From positions 1-64,000 of the forward strand of contig JAUJPC010000001.1 in assembly GCA_030447305.1 (NCBI GenBank): 64,000 nucleotides of DNA. Reading direction: 5' to 3'. A program made the translations under genes and the position numbers. The notes under the pieces are model-generated. The model was not told the DNA's origin. It ran no database searches and was given only the letters and a program-made list of their open reading frames with translations. The stretch comes from Actinomycetota bacterium (GTDB lineage Bacteria; Actinomycetota; CADDZG01; JAHWKV01). Positions 1 to 8,658 of the stretch are shown piece after piece. Each line of letters starts with the position of its first letter. Positions within the stretch are counted from its first letter, which is position 1.

Positions 1-1
1 C

Positions 2-769
2 CCCGCGTCGCCTCAGCTCAACCACTCTGACGAGCCCGCGCCGGCCACCCTCAAGCCCACCCCCCCGGGCGGGGTGGCCGCCGCCCAGACGGTGGAGGAG
101 GCGTACACCCGCGCCCTGGACGCCGACGAGCGGTCGGCGTTCGGAGGGATCGTGGCCGCCACCCGCCCCATCGACGGCTTCGCCGCCAAGCGGGTGACCG
201 AGATCTTCACGGAAATCATCGTCGCCCCCGGCTTCACCCAGCAGGGTCTGGAGACGCTCAAGGCCAAGAAGAACCTGCGGGTTCTGCTTACGCCGAAGCC
301 CTTCGCCAACCCCATAGAGGTGAAGTCGGCTGCCGAGGGTTTCCTTCTGCAGAAGGTGGACGAGCTGCACAACGACAAACGAGAGGACATGATCGTCGCC
401 GGCAGCTACGAGCCGGCCGAGGAGGACTGGGGAGACCTGTTATTCGGAATCGCGGTGGTGAAGCACGTCAAGTCGAATGCCGTGGTGTTCGCGAAGAACG
501 GCCAAACCGTGGGAGTGGGGGCCGGGCAGATGAGCCGGGTGGACGCGGTGGACCTGGCAGCCCGCCGGGCCGGGAACCGGGCCAAAGGCTCGATCTGCGC
601 CACCGACGGGTTCTTTCCGATGCCGGACGGGCTGGAGGCCGCCATCGAGGCCGGCGCCCGGGCGGTGATCCATCCGGGAGGGTCCATCCGGGACTCAGAG
701 GTGATTGCCGCGGCGGACAAGCACAAGGTTCCGATGATCTTCACCGGCAAGCGGCACTTCCTGCATTGA
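2..769 (+). CDS. purH: PurH, bifunctional AICAR transformylase/IMP cyclohydrolase (C-terminal part)
   Basis: The reading frame is open from base 2, so the gene starts upstream and only about the last 255 residues are here. They cover most of the AICAR formyltransferase domain, which transfers the formyl group of 10-formyl-tetrahydrofolate to AICAR in the last steps of purine synthesis. Visible family motifs are SAFGGIVA, KKNLRVL, VVKHVKSNAVV (with the Lys-His pair expected in the active site), GAGQMSRVD, FPMPDG and HPGGSIRD, ending in the typical FTGKRHFLH. The N-terminal cyclohydrolase domain is outside the window. The stop overlaps the start of folD by 4 nt (TTGA), so purH and folD form one operon linking purine synthesis to one-carbon folate supply. 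Identity is secure. Confidence 0.95.
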   Translation, partial: PASPQLNHSDEPAPATLKPTPPGGVAAAQTVEEAYTRALDADERSAFGGIVAATRPIDGFAAKRVTEIFTEIIVAPGFTQQGLETLKAKKNLRVLLTPKPFANPIEVKSAAEGFLLQKVDELHNDKREDMIVAGSYEPAEEDWGDLLFGIAVVKHVKSNAVVFAKNGQTVGVGAGQMSRVDAVDLAARRAGNRAKGSICATDGFFPMPDGLEAAIEAGARAVIHPGGSIRDSEVIAAADKHKVPMIFTGKRHFLH

Positions 770-1707
770 CAGCCCGCCTCATAGACGGGAAACAGGTCTC
801 CGCCGAGGTCAAAAAGCAGGTCAAGGCCGGCGTCGAAGAGCTGTCTTCTTCGAGCGGGGTGGTGCCCGGACTGGCGGCCATCCTGGTGGGCGATGACCCC
901 GCCTCTCAGGTCTATGTCAGCTCCAAGGAGAAGGCGGCTCAGGCGGCCGGAATGAGATCGTGGGTCCACCGGCTCCCGGCGACATCGTCGCAGTCGCAGG
1001 TTGAGGACAAGATCTCCAAGCTCAACGAGGACCCTTCCGTCCACGGCATACTGCTTCAGCTTCCGCTTCCCGGGGGCCTGGACGCCATCGCCGCGGTTGA
1101 GCTAATCGACCACCGCAAGGACTCGGACGGCCTGACGTCCCGCAGCGCCGGCCTGCTGGCGCAGGGGCAACCGCGCTTCGTGCCGTGCACCGCACTGGGC
1201 GTCCAGGTTCTGCTGGCGCACACCCGGACGCAGGTGAAGGGGGCCAAGGTGGTGGTTGTCGGCCGGTCCAACCTGGTAGGCCGTCCGCTGTCGATTCTGC
1301 TTTCTTTGAAATCCGGTCCCCCGAACGCGCTGTCGCCGGGGGACAGGCTGCCGGCCAACGGCACGGTGACGCTGTGTCACACCGCAACCGCCGATCTGTC
1401 AGCCCATACGCTGGATGCCGACATTCTCGTTGTTGCCGCCGGGGTTGCCGGGTACGTGACCGGAGACATGATAAAAGCGGGCGCAACGGTGATCGACGTG
1501 GGCATCAACCGTGACGAGAACGGCAAGCTGGTCGGAGACGTCGACTTCTCATCCGCAGTGAAGGTGGCAGGGGCGATAACTCCAGTGCCCGGGGGCGTCG
1601 GGCCGATGACGGTTGCGATGTTGATGTCGAACACGCTGGCCGCCGCCAGCTCGGTTGCTAGCTTGTCCTACTCCCCCCAAGCAGTTAACGCTCCGAAGAG
1701 TGTTTAG
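766..1707 (+). CDS. folD: FolD, methylene-THF dehydrogenase / methenyl-THF cyclohydrolase
   Basis: This bifunctional cytosolic enzyme interconverts 5,10-methylene-, 5,10-methenyl- and 10-formyl-tetrahydrofolate with NADP. It starts with TTG inside the purH stop (TTGA), giving 313 residues, slightly longer than the usual 280-300. The catalytic Tyr-x3-Lys pair is at about Y50/K54 (YVSSK). Also present are LQLPLP, the folate-binding DSDGL segment near residue 120, the nucleotide-binding GRSNLVGRP motif near 166 and the C-terminal PVPGGVGPMT. An insert of about ten residues (near SGPPNALSPG) follows the nucleotide-binding motif and accounts for part of the extra length. It supplies 10-formyl-THF to PurH just upstream. 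No terminator is evident before the convergent neighbour. Confidence 0.95.
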   Translation: MTARLIDGKQVSAEVKKQVKAGVEELSSSSGVVPGLAAILVGDDPASQVYVSSKEKAAQAAGMRSWVHRLPATSSQSQVEDKISKLNEDPSVHGILLQLPLPGGLDAIAAVELIDHRKDSDGLTSRSAGLLAQGQPRFVPCTALGVQVLLAHTRTQVKGAKVVVVGRSNLVGRPLSILLSLKSGPPNALSPGDRLPANGTVTLCHTATADLSAHTLDADILVVAAGVAGYVTGDMIKAGATVIDVGINRDENGKLVGDVDFSSAVKVAGAITPVPGGVGPMTVAMLMSNTLAAASSVASLSYSPQAVNAPKSV

Positions 1708-1737
1708 ACAGATGGTGCAGAGGATGATCGTGGCGCG

Positions 1738-2217
1738 CTAATCCGCTTCTTCCGGCTCCCGCTCTTTTCGCCGCACGAGGAACGAAGCCAGCGCCAGAAG
1801 CACCACGACTCCACCCAGAATCCCGACCTCGAGCATGGCGTCCCGGAAACTCGGACCCCCTTCCCCGCGGGTTTCCTTGGCTTCCAGGGTGATCACCACG
1901 ATCTCTTTGATCGCGGCGATGATGCCGACGATAAGGAATGGCTCTGCGACGAGCTGCCGCTCGGTCATCGTGGCCCGGACGCCGGCAAGCAGCTCCAGGA
2001 GGATGAAGACGAGCAGCAGCCCGTCCAGGGCGGCCCGCAGGGCTTCTTCGGTCCCCCTGGTGAGATCCTGGACGAGGTGGTAGGCCACCGTTCCGAGGGC
2101 GATGACCGCCGCCACGAGCAAGAGCAGTCCTATAACTGCGTAGACGCCGTTCTCCGCGATCCGAAACCCGCGATCGAACGGTTTGGCTAAGGGCTCTGGA
2201 TTCCGAGGATTGCTCAA
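1738..2217 (-). CDS. PsiE-like small membrane protein
   Basis: This 159-residue protein has about four hydrophobic segments (near residues 27-50, 66-82, 92-112 and 128-148) and charged ends. The pattern, including EPFLIVGIIAAIKEIVV followed by a charged loop, matches the phosphate-starvation-inducible E (PF06146) family. The function of that family is unknown beyond phosphate-starvation induction in E. coli. The likely start is TTG at 2217, 25 nt downstream of the citrate synthase stop, so the two could be cotranscribed. It converges on folD with only 30 nt between stops. I saw no Pho-box-like repeat. The family call is moderately sure and no function should be inferred. Confidence 0.65.
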   Translation of the reverse strand: MSNPRNPEPLAKPFDRGFRIAENGVYAVIGLLLLVAAVIALGTVAYHLVQDLTRGTEEALRAALDGLLLVFILLELLAGVRATMTERQLVAEPFLIVGIIAAIKEIVVITLEAKETRGEGGPSFRDAMLEVGILGGVVVLLALASFLVRRKEREPEEAD

Positions 2218-2242
2218 GCGTTATCGTCTTGGCACAGTGCCC

Positions 2243-3364
2243 TCAGCGATCTCCGAGCTTCACGTAGTTTCGGGGAGCTGGGCCGATGTACTCCGAGTCC
2301 GGGCGAATCAGCCGGTTGTTCTGCAGCTGCTCGATGACGTGGGCGGTCCACCCGGCGATTCGGGAGGCGGCGAAAATGGGCGTGAACAGCCGCTTGGGAA
2401 TGCCGAGGTAGTGGTACACCGCCGCCGCGTAGAAGTCGACGTTCGGGAAGAGGCCCTTTTCGCTGTTGACCACCTCGAAGATCTTCTCGGAGATTTCGAA
2501 CCACTTCATGTCCCCCTTGCGGGTGCCCAGATCCCTGGCGAGCTCGCGCAGGATCGTGGCGCGGGGGTCTTCCCGTTTGTAGACCCGGTGGCCGAATCCC
2601 ATGATCTTTTCCTTGCGCGCCAGCCGGCCCTTGATGTCCTCGGGAACCGCTTCGACCGAGCCGATCTTCAGAATCATCTCGAACACCTGCTCGTTGGCGC
2701 CGCCGTGCAGGGGCCCCTTCAAGGTGGCGATGGCCGAGGTCATGGCGCTGTGGATGTCGCTGAGGGTCCCTGCGGTCACTCGGGCGGCGAACGTTGAGGC
2801 GTTCATGGTGTGGTCGGCATGCATCACCAGGCACTGGTCCATGACCCGGGCATCCTCGTCGGAGGGGACCTCGCCCATCAGCACGTAGAGCAGGTTGGCG
2901 GCGTGGCCGAGTTTCCGGTTCGGCTCCACCGGCCACTTGCCCCCCCGCAGCCTTTCGTGCCCGGCGATCATCTGGGGCAGCCGAGCGACCAGGCGGATGG
3001 CCTTGCGGTAGTTGGCCGCGTGGTCGGTGGAGACCACCCAGCCGTCGGCGTCGTATGCGGAGGCAGACGAGACGAGCGTCCGGAGCATCGACATGGGTGA
3101 GGTGGTTGACGCCAGCGTCACCATCAGCTGCCTGGTGAACTCGTGGAGGTCTCGCTCGACGGTCAGCTGGGAGGTGAGCTGCTCCAGCTGCGGGCTGGCG
3201 GGCAGCTCCCGGTGATGCAGGAGGTAGAAGACCTCCTCGAACGTGGCGTGATGGACCAGGTCAGTCACGTCATATCCGGCATACAGGAGCCTGCTGTTCT
3301 CGACGTCGATGTCCGAGATGGACGTCTGTGCGGCAACGACTCCTTCAAGACCTTTTTGACTCAA
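2243..3364 (-). CDS. gltA: Citrate synthase (short type)
   Basis: It condenses oxaloacetate and acetyl-CoA to citrate. The 373-residue length matches the short dimeric citrate/2-methylcitrate synthases rather than the roughly 430-residue hexameric type. Active-site signatures are all present: the first His block (MHADHTMNAS), the second His block (LKGPLHGGANE) and the MGFGHRVYK..DPRA block with the catalytic Asp. The start is TTG, preceded by a G-rich stretch that may act as ribosome-binding site. It is divergent from isocitrate dehydrogenase across 349 nt that contain a perfect palindrome, which suggests coordinated TCA-cycle control (inference). A 2-methylcitrate synthase role cannot be excluded from sequence, but there are no prpB/prpD neighbours. 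Confidence 0.9.
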   Translation of the reverse strand: MSQKGLEGVVAAQTSISDIDVENSRLLYAGYDVTDLVHHATFEEVFYLLHHRELPASPQLEQLTSQLTVERDLHEFTRQLMVTLASTTSPMSMLRTLVSSASAYDADGWVVSTDHAANYRKAIRLVARLPQMIAGHERLRGGKWPVEPNRKLGHAANLLYVLMGEVPSDEDARVMDQCLVMHADHTMNASTFAARVTAGTLSDIHSAMTSAIATLKGPLHGGANEQVFEMILKIGSVEAVPEDIKGRLARKEKIMGFGHRVYKREDPRATILRELARDLGTRKGDMKWFEISEKIFEVVNSEKGLFPNVDFYAAAVYHYLGIPKRLFTPIFAASRIAGWTAHVIEQLQNNRLIRPDSEYIGPAPRNYVKLGDR

Positions 3365-3713
3365 ATGTCACCCCCAGGATCTGCAGCGGTAGTGCAGCCC
3401 GCCAGCCGGAACACCCCTGCTACTAAAACCGCCGCGCATCAAGGCTGTGCGCCTCTAACGCCGGCAAGCCGGATTTACGGGGCTTCCAACGTCCCCAAAA
3501 TCGATTTCTTCACCGTTCGGGGACCCGTTCCCCCCTTGGCCCCGTTAACGGGGGACCACGCGAGGCCATATCCTACAAGTATTCGGCCGACGGTCATCCC
3601 CGCCGGACTTTGGGCTCACCTGCCGGAGTCCGACGCCCGGCGGTTCGGCCCGTGTGTCACCTTTATGGGGTTTCGTCTGCACTTACCTGTCGCGTTCAAG
3701 GAGAATCGGAAGC
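3365..3713. other. Divergent intergenic region between citrate synthase and isocitrate dehydrogenase
   Basis: No gene is seen in these 349 nt. They must hold the promoters of both TCA-cycle genes. The right end carries a strong ribosome-binding site (AAGGAGA, 3698-3704) for isocitrate dehydrogenase. The middle is unusually rich in inverted repeats, listed separately. Confidence 0.7.
3519..3553. promoter_or_regulatory. Candidate operator: perfect 14-bp palindrome with an adjacent inverted repeat
   Basis: CCCCGTTAACGGGG at 3540-3553 is a perfect palindrome. Directly to its left is a second inverted repeat, GGGGA-5 nt-TCCCC (3519-3533). Both lie roughly in the middle of the divergent promoter region. 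Position and symmetry suggest a dimeric regulator controlling both TCA genes; this is inference from symmetry alone. Confidence 0.4.
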
Positions 3714-4790
3714 ATGGCTCATCGTGTCACGTTCATACCCGGGGATGGCGTCGGTCCCGAGCTCTCCGACGCCACTCGCCGGGTGCTGGAAGCTACAGGT
3801 GTCGGCTTCGATTGGGACGTCCAGCACGCCGGGGCGGACGTTGTCTCCGAGCATGGAACCCCTCTGCCGCAGCAGGTGCTGGAGTCGATCCGGGCCAACA
3901 AGGTGGCCATCAAGGGTCCGATTACCACGCCTGTGGGCACCGGATTCCGGTCGGTCAACGTAGAGCTGCGCAAGCAGCTGGATCTGTTTGCATGCCTGCG
4001 GCCCTGCAAGTGGTACCCGGGCGTGCGTTCCCGCTACTCCGACGTGGACCTGGTGATCTTCCGGGAGAACCACGAGGACCTGTATGCGGGCATCGAGTTC
4101 GAGATGGGCTCCCAGGAGGCGCTCGGACTGATCGGCTACATCAAGGGGGTCTCCGGGCGCGATATCCGGCCGGACTCCGGAATCTCCATCAAGCCGATCT
4201 CCGTGTTCGGCACCACCCGCATCGTGAAGGCTGCCTTCGAGTACGCCCGAACCAACAACCGGCGCACGGTCACGGCGGTCCACAAGTCCAACATCATGAA
4301 GTTCTCCGACGGCCTCTTCTTGAAGACCGCCAGGGAGGTGGCGGCTCAGTATCCGGACATCGAGTTCAACGACCGCATCGTCGACAACATGACCATGCAG
4401 CTGGTGGCCCATCCCGGCGACTACGATGTCCTGGTCCTACCCAACCTCTACGGGGACATCATCAGTGACCTGTGCGCCGGCCTGGTGGGGGGGTTGGGAG
4501 TGGCTCCGGGAGCCAACCTGGGAGAGGAGCTGGCGGTCTTCGAGCCCACTCACGGGTCCGCTCCCAAGTACGCCGGCCAGAACAAGATGAACCCCATGGC
4601 GATGATGCTCTCCGGGGTGCTCATGCTCAGGCACCTGGGGGAGGGGCACGCCGCGGACCGCCTGGAGAAGGCGATTGCCGGGGTGATGGTCGAGGGGACG
4701 CACGTCACGTACGACATGCGCGCTTCGCGTAACGACCCGGGGGCGGTCGGCACCTCCCATGTGGCCGACGCGGTCGTCGCTCACCTGTAG
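3714..4790 (+). CDS. icd: Isocitrate dehydrogenase, short decarboxylating type
   Basis: It converts isocitrate to 2-oxoglutarate and CO2 with NAD(P). ATG at 3714 (358 residues) is chosen because AAGGAGA lies 9 nt upstream and [16 protein letters not shown] is the normal N-terminus; an upstream in-frame start would add 20 unrelated residues. The substrate site reads SVNVELR..L.L....RP, with the Ser and Asn typical of isocitrate rather than isopropylmalate dehydrogenases. [13 protein letters not shown] and the metal-binding region GDIISDL are also present. At the coenzyme-specificity site the sequence is [10 protein letters not shown]: in E. coli Icd the equivalent Lys-Tyr binds the NADP phosphate, whereas NAD enzymes usually have Asp followed by a hydrophobic residue. 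NADP use is therefore plausible. Confidence 0.88.
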   Translation: MAHRVTFIPGDGVGPELSDATRRVLEATGVGFDWDVQHAGADVVSEHGTPLPQQVLESIRANKVAIKGPITTPVGTGFRSVNVELRKQLDLFACLRPCKWYPGVRSRYSDVDLVIFRENHEDLYAGIEFEMGSQEALGLIGYIKGVSGRDIRPDSGISIKPISVFGTTRIVKAAFEYARTNNRRTVTAVHKSNIMKFSDGLFLKTAREVAAQYPDIEFNDRIVDNMTMQLVAHPGDYDVLVLPNLYGDIISDLCAGLVGGLGVAPGANLGEELAVFEPTHGSAPKYAGQNKMNPMAMMLSGVLMLRHLGEGHAADRLEKAIAGVMVEGTHVTYDMRASRNDPGAVGTSHVADAVVAHL

Positions 4791-4862
4791 TTGGCCGGCC
4801 CAATCGGTGCGGGCCTCTCCCCCGCCCACTAGAGTTATCGGACTGGTAGGAGGAGTGGCGGC

Positions 4863-5807
4863 ATGGCCAAAGTAACGGTTGTAGGGGCCGGTTTTGTCGG
4901 ACGGACCACCGCGGTCCGAATCGCGGAGAGCAATCTGGCCGATGTTTGTCTGCTGGACGTGATTGAGGGGTGGCCCCAGGGGCTGGCCATGGACATCCGG
5001 CACTCCGCTCCCGTCCAGGGCATTCGGGTCTCGGTGATCGGCACCAACGACTACGCCGAGTCGGCCGGCTCCGATGTCGTTGTTGTCACCGCCGGGATGC
5101 CGCGGGGACCCGGCATGAGCCGGATGGATCTGCTCGAGAAGAATGCGGGGATAGTCGGCAGCGTGTCCGACCGGGTCAAACAGACGTCTCCAGAGGCAGT
5201 GGTTATTGTCGTCACCAACCCGCTGGACGAGATGACCTTCCTGGCAGCCGAGCGCACCGGATTTCCCCGCACCCGGGTGCTGGGAATGGCAGGCATCCTG
5301 GATTCGGCTCGCCTGGCGGTCAACATCGCCGAGGAGCTGGGGGTGTCGCCCCTGGCGGTGAACGCCATGACGCTGGGATCCCATGGCGAGCAGATGGTGC
5401 CGCTTCCCCGGCAGGCGACCGTCGACGGCCGGCCGCTGGAGGAGCTCGTGGATGCACAGACGCTGGAAAGGCTGTTCAATCGCACCCGGAACGGCGGCGC
5501 GGAGATAGTCGGGCTACTGCAGAAGGGGAGTGCGTTCTACGCCCCCTCGGCGGCAGCGGCACAGATGTGCCGGGCGATCCTGGCCGGTAGCGGGGAGGTG
5601 CTTCCGGTGTGCGCCTGGGTCTCCGGGGAGTACGGCATCACCGACGCTTACCTCGGTGTCCCTGCCCGGCTGGGCCGGGGTGGAGTGGAGGGGATCGTCG
5701 AGCTCGAGCTGAATGCCGACGAGCTGGCTCAGCTAACGCACGCCGCCGACGCCATCCGCTCTCGGTGTGCCGACCTGGCGAAGATCGACACCCCCGCCGG
5801 AGGGTAG
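4863..5807 (+). CDS. mdh: Malate dehydrogenase (lactate-dehydrogenase-like)
   Basis: It oxidises malate to oxaloacetate with NAD, closing the TCA cycle with the two preceding enzymes. At 314 residues it has the length of LDH-like MDHs. The Rossmann motif GAGFVGRTTA opens the protein and an Asp closes strand 2 (LLDV), fitting NAD. The substrate Arg lies in GMPRGPGMSR, VTNPLD is the conserved Asn region, and the catalytic His is in LGSHGEQMVP. The start ATG at 4863 follows an AGGAGGAG ribosome-binding site (about 4848-4855); TAGAGT near 4831 could be its -10. It lies 72 nt after icd and 6 nt before the TauE-like permease, probably all one transcript. Confidence 0.93.
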   Translation: MAKVTVVGAGFVGRTTAVRIAESNLADVCLLDVIEGWPQGLAMDIRHSAPVQGIRVSVIGTNDYAESAGSDVVVVTAGMPRGPGMSRMDLLEKNAGIVGSVSDRVKQTSPEAVVIVVTNPLDEMTFLAAERTGFPRTRVLGMAGILDSARLAVNIAEELGVSPLAVNAMTLGSHGEQMVPLPRQATVDGRPLEELVDAQTLERLFNRTRNGGAEIVGLLQKGSAFYAPSAAAAQMCRAILAGSGEVLPVCAWVSGEYGITDAYLGVPARLGRGGVEGIVELELNADELAQLTHAADAIRSRCADLAKIDTPAGG

Positions 5808-5813
5808 CAGCAG

Positions 5814-6536
5814 GTGCTGGAGCCCCTTGGACTGGTTCTGGCAGTACTGACGGTCGCCATGGGGGCTCTCGTTCAGGGCTCAGTCGGATTCGGGTTCGCC
5901 CTGGTGGCGGCTCCGGTTCTCGGCCTGATTAATCCCAACCTCGTTCCGGGCGCCACCACCGTGGCTGCGGCCGGTTTGGGGCTGATGAGTGTGTTCCGGA
6001 CCAGGGGAGATCCAACGGACTGGCATGGCGTGCGGTGGGCGGGCGTGGGTCTGGTGCCCGGCACGCTGGCGGCGGGGGTGATGCTTACCATGATGTCTGG
6101 GCATATCTTGGCCGTGACGGTTGGCGTCATGATGCTGCTGGCCGTAATTGTTAGCCTGGCCGGCCTGAACATCCGGCGAACCACGGCTGCCATGCTGGCG
6201 GCGGGCGTGGTATCGGGCTTCATGGGCACAGCAGCTGCCGTGGGAGGCCCTCCCATCGCTCTGGCTTATCAGCGGGAGTCCGGGGCGGCCATCCGTTCCA
6301 CGCTTGCCCGGTTCTTTCTCGTCGCGACGGCGCTTGCAATCGTCGCTCTTGTCGCGGCCGGCAGGCTCGGTAAGGAGGAGCTCTGGGCGGGCTTGGCCGT
6401 TCTTCCCGGGGTCGTATTCGGTTTTTTGTTCTCCCGCAGGCTTCACCCTGTGCTGGACCGCGGATGGACCCGTCCGGCAGTCCTGACGGTGGCCGCAGTG
6501 TCGGCCACGGCAGTGCTCCTGAGGGAGCTGTTGTAA
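5814..6536 (+). CDS. TauE/SafE family membrane permease
   Basis: This 240-residue integral membrane protein has about seven to eight hydrophobic segments. The first half has the TauE/SafE (PF01925) hallmark VQGSVGFGFALVAAPVL with a following NP (INPNLVPG), and the internal repeat shows GFMGTAAAVGGPPIAL. Family members are proposed to move sulfite, sulfonates or other organic anions across the inner membrane, but the substrate is not readable from sequence. It starts with GTG at 5814, 6 nt after the mdh stop, which suggests coupling to the TCA genes; a dicarboxylate or sulfoacetate-like substrate would be speculation. The family is secure and the function is not. Confidence 0.8.
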   Translation: MLEPLGLVLAVLTVAMGALVQGSVGFGFALVAAPVLGLINPNLVPGATTVAAAGLGLMSVFRTRGDPTDWHGVRWAGVGLVPGTLAAGVMLTMMSGHILAVTVGVMMLLAVIVSLAGLNIRRTTAAMLAAGVVSGFMGTAAAVGGPPIALAYQRESGAAIRSTLARFFLVATALAIVALVAAGRLGKEELWAGLAVLPGVVFGFLFSRRLHPVLDRGWTRPAVLTVAAVSATAVLLRELL

Positions 6537-6571
6537 TAGCCGGGAGCCCTCAGCCGAACTGCAGGGAGCCC

Positions 6572-7927
6572 TCAGCCGGATTGAAGCAAAGCGGCTATCT
6601 CGAAGACCAGGTCCAGCGACTGGCGGGCGTTGAGCCGGGGATCGCACAGCGTCTGGTAGCTGGTGCGATCCTGCAGGTGATCCTCCAGGACCTCCTCCAC
6701 GCCGCCCAGACACTCCGTCACGGCATCGGGCGTCAGCTCCAGGTGAACGCCGCCGGGCACCGTGCCCTCCTGCTGGTGAACGGCGAAGAATCCCTTGATC
6801 TCGGTGAGGATGTTGTCGAACCGGCGGGTTTTCACTCCCGTCACAGTCGTGAAGGTGTTGCCGTGCATGGGGTCGCACACCCAGACCACCCGGTGGCCGG
6901 AGCGCTGAACCGCCTGGATAATCGGCGGCAGCTTCTCCTCCACCAACCTCGCCCCAAGGCGGGGGATTATAGTCAGACGTCCCGGCTCACGCTCCGGGTT
7001 CAGCCGCTCGCACAGCTCGACGACCTCTTCGGGCGCGGTCCGGGGGCCCACCTTCACTCCAACAGGGTTGCGTACTCCGGACAGGAACTCGATGTGAGCG
7101 CCGTCGGGTTGGCGGGTCCGCTCGCCGGCCCAGAGCATGTGGGCCGAGCAGTCGTACCAGTCGCCGGTCAGGCTGTCCTGACGGGTCAGCGCCTCCTCGA
7201 ATCCGAGGATGAGGGCCTCGTGGGACGTGTAAAAGTCCACCTGATGAAGGTGGGAGTCGTTCCTAAGGTCGATCCCGCACGCCTCCATGAACCGCAGGGC
7301 CATGGAGATCTGCCGGACGATTGCCTCATACTGCTGGCCCTGCCGGCTCGAGGCAACGAACTCCTGGTTCCAGACATGCATCTGGCCGATGTCGGCATAG
7401 CCGCCCTTGGTGAACGCTCGGATCAAGTTAAGTGTGGCCGACGCCTGATGATAGGCCCGGATCAGCCGTTTGGGGTCGGGTTTGCGGGATTCGGCGTCGA
7501 ACTCCGGGCCGTTGACCGAGTGGCCGCGGAACGACGGCAGCTCCAGACCGTCGATCATCTCGTTCGGTGAAGAACGCGGCTTGGCAAACTGGCCGGCGAT
7601 GCGCCCCACCTTAACCACGGGAAGCCCACCGGCGTAGGTCAGGACCACCGCCATCTGCAGGATGACCTTCAGCTGATCCCGAATGAGGTCGGGGGAGAAG
7701 GTATTGAACGACTCGGCGCAGTCTCCGGCCTGGAGAACGAAGGCCTTACCCTCACCGGCCTGGGCGAGGGAAGCGGTTAGAGCTCTGGCTTCACCGGCGA
7801 ACACGAGGGGAAGCATCCGGCGGACCTCGACGAGGGCTAGCTCCAGGTCCTCGTCGGACCAGTCCGGCTGCTGAGCGGCCTCTTTTTGCCGCCACGACGA
7901 CGGCGACCAGGTTGTCTGCATTGGCAT
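6572..7927 (-). CDS. aroG: Class II 3-deoxy-D-arabino-heptulosonate 7-phosphate synthase
   Basis: It condenses phosphoenolpyruvate and erythrose 4-phosphate, the first step of the shikimate pathway. At 451 residues it matches the plant/mycobacterial class II form (AroG in Mycobacterium tuberculosis). Metal and substrate motifs are visible: LQAGDCAESF with the metal-binding Cys, RIAGQFAKPRS, WVCDPMHGNT with the metal His, and GGVHLELTPD with the metal Glu. ATGs at 7927 and 7921 are both possible starts. It is convergent with the TauE-like gene. It is not visibly clustered with other aromatic amino acid genes, and no leader peptide is seen. Allosteric behaviour cannot be read from sequence. Confidence 0.93.
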   Translation of the reverse strand: MPMQTTWSPSSWRQKEAAQQPDWSDEDLELALVEVRRMLPLVFAGEARALTASLAQAGEGKAFVLQAGDCAESFNTFSPDLIRDQLKVILQMAVVLTYAGGLPVVKVGRIAGQFAKPRSSPNEMIDGLELPSFRGHSVNGPEFDAESRKPDPKRLIRAYHQASATLNLIRAFTKGGYADIGQMHVWNQEFVASSRQGQQYEAIVRQISMALRFMEACGIDLRNDSHLHQVDFYTSHEALILGFEEALTRQDSLTGDWYDCSAHMLWAGERTRQPDGAHIEFLSGVRNPVGVKVGPRTAPEEVVELCERLNPEREPGRLTIIPRLGARLVEEKLPPIIQAVQRSGHRVVWVCDPMHGNTFTTVTGVKTRRFDNILTEIKGFFAVHQQEGTVPGGVHLELTPDAVTECLGGVEEVLEDHLQDRTSYQTLCDPRLNARQSLDLVFEIAALLQSG

Positions 7928-7974
7928 ATGTTCGCGTGATTCGTCCGTCTTTGCCGCTATCTGGGAAAGGGGTT

Positions 7975-8646
7975 TCAGCTCGGGTTAATGCTCGATATCC
8001 CGTCCGGGGGGCCTAGCTTAGGCTTGGGGTCCAGCCGGCTGAGTCCGTTCCAGGCCAGGTTCACCAGGTGGGCCGCCACCTTTTCCTTGCTGGGCCGCTC
8101 CGCCTCCATCCACCACTGGCCGACCAGGGCCACCATCCCCACAAGGGCGTGGGAGTACAGCACGGCCATCTTCGCGTCGAAGTCGAGCCGGCGGAACTCC
8201 TCGGCGACGATGTGCTCAACCTGTGACGCAATGTCGCTGAGCAGGCTGGCGAAGTTTCCGGAAGAGCTGGCTACTGGGGAGTCCCGGACGAGGATCTTGA
8301 AGCCCTCGGTCTCATCCTCGATGTAGGTGAGGAGCGCAACCGCCGCCTGCTCCAGCATTGCCCGGGGGTGGGTGGCCACCAGAGCCTTGGTCACCCGGTC
8401 CAGAAGGTGCTGCATCTCCCGGTCCACCACGACGGCGTAGAGCCCCTCCTTACCGCCGAAGTGTTCGTAGACGACCGGTTTGGAAACCTTGGCGCGCTGC
8501 GCAATCTCCTCGATGGAAGTCGCTTCGAATCCCCGCTCGGCGAAAAGCTCACGGCCGATGTTGAGAAGCTGCTCGCGCCTCTGGTGACCGGTCATGCGAG
8601 CTCGCGGCGCAGCGGCCGCGGTACTCACAGGGCTTCCGAATGGCAT
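7975..8646 (-). CDS. TetR-family regulator, probably controls the adjacent acyl desaturase
   Basis: This is a one-component transcription factor. The N-terminal helix-turn-helix is clear (RREQLLNIGRELFAERGF, then TSIEEIAQRAKVSKPVVYEHF), followed by a helical ligand-binding domain without close recognisable identity. I prefer ATG at 8646 (223 residues) over TTG at 8658; ATG at 8595, just before the HTH, is also possible. The gene directly follows the desaturase on the same strand and is probably cotranscribed with it. By analogy to TetR regulators next to fatty-acid genes, it likely senses acyl-CoA and represses the desaturase. A candidate operator sits at 9636-9649. The ligand is unknown. Confidence 0.8.
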   Translation of the reverse strand: MPFGSPVSTAAAAPRARMTGHQRREQLLNIGRELFAERGFEATSIEEIAQRAKVSKPVVYEHFGGKEGLYAVVVDREMQHLLDRVTKALVATHPRAMLEQAAVALLTYIEDETEGFKILVRDSPVASSSGNFASLLSDIASQVEHIVAEEFRRLDFDAKMAVLYSHALVGMVALVGQWWMEAERPSKEKVAAHLVNLAWNGLSRLDPKPKLGPPDGISSINPS

Positions 8647-8658
8647 TGCAAGTAGCAA

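Noticed and set aside
3143-4468. 441-codon plus-strand frame spanning citrate synthase and isocitrate dehydrogenase
   Set aside because: It is an out-of-frame GC-rich shadow of real genes on both strands, with Arg/Gly/Pro-rich low-complexity translation.
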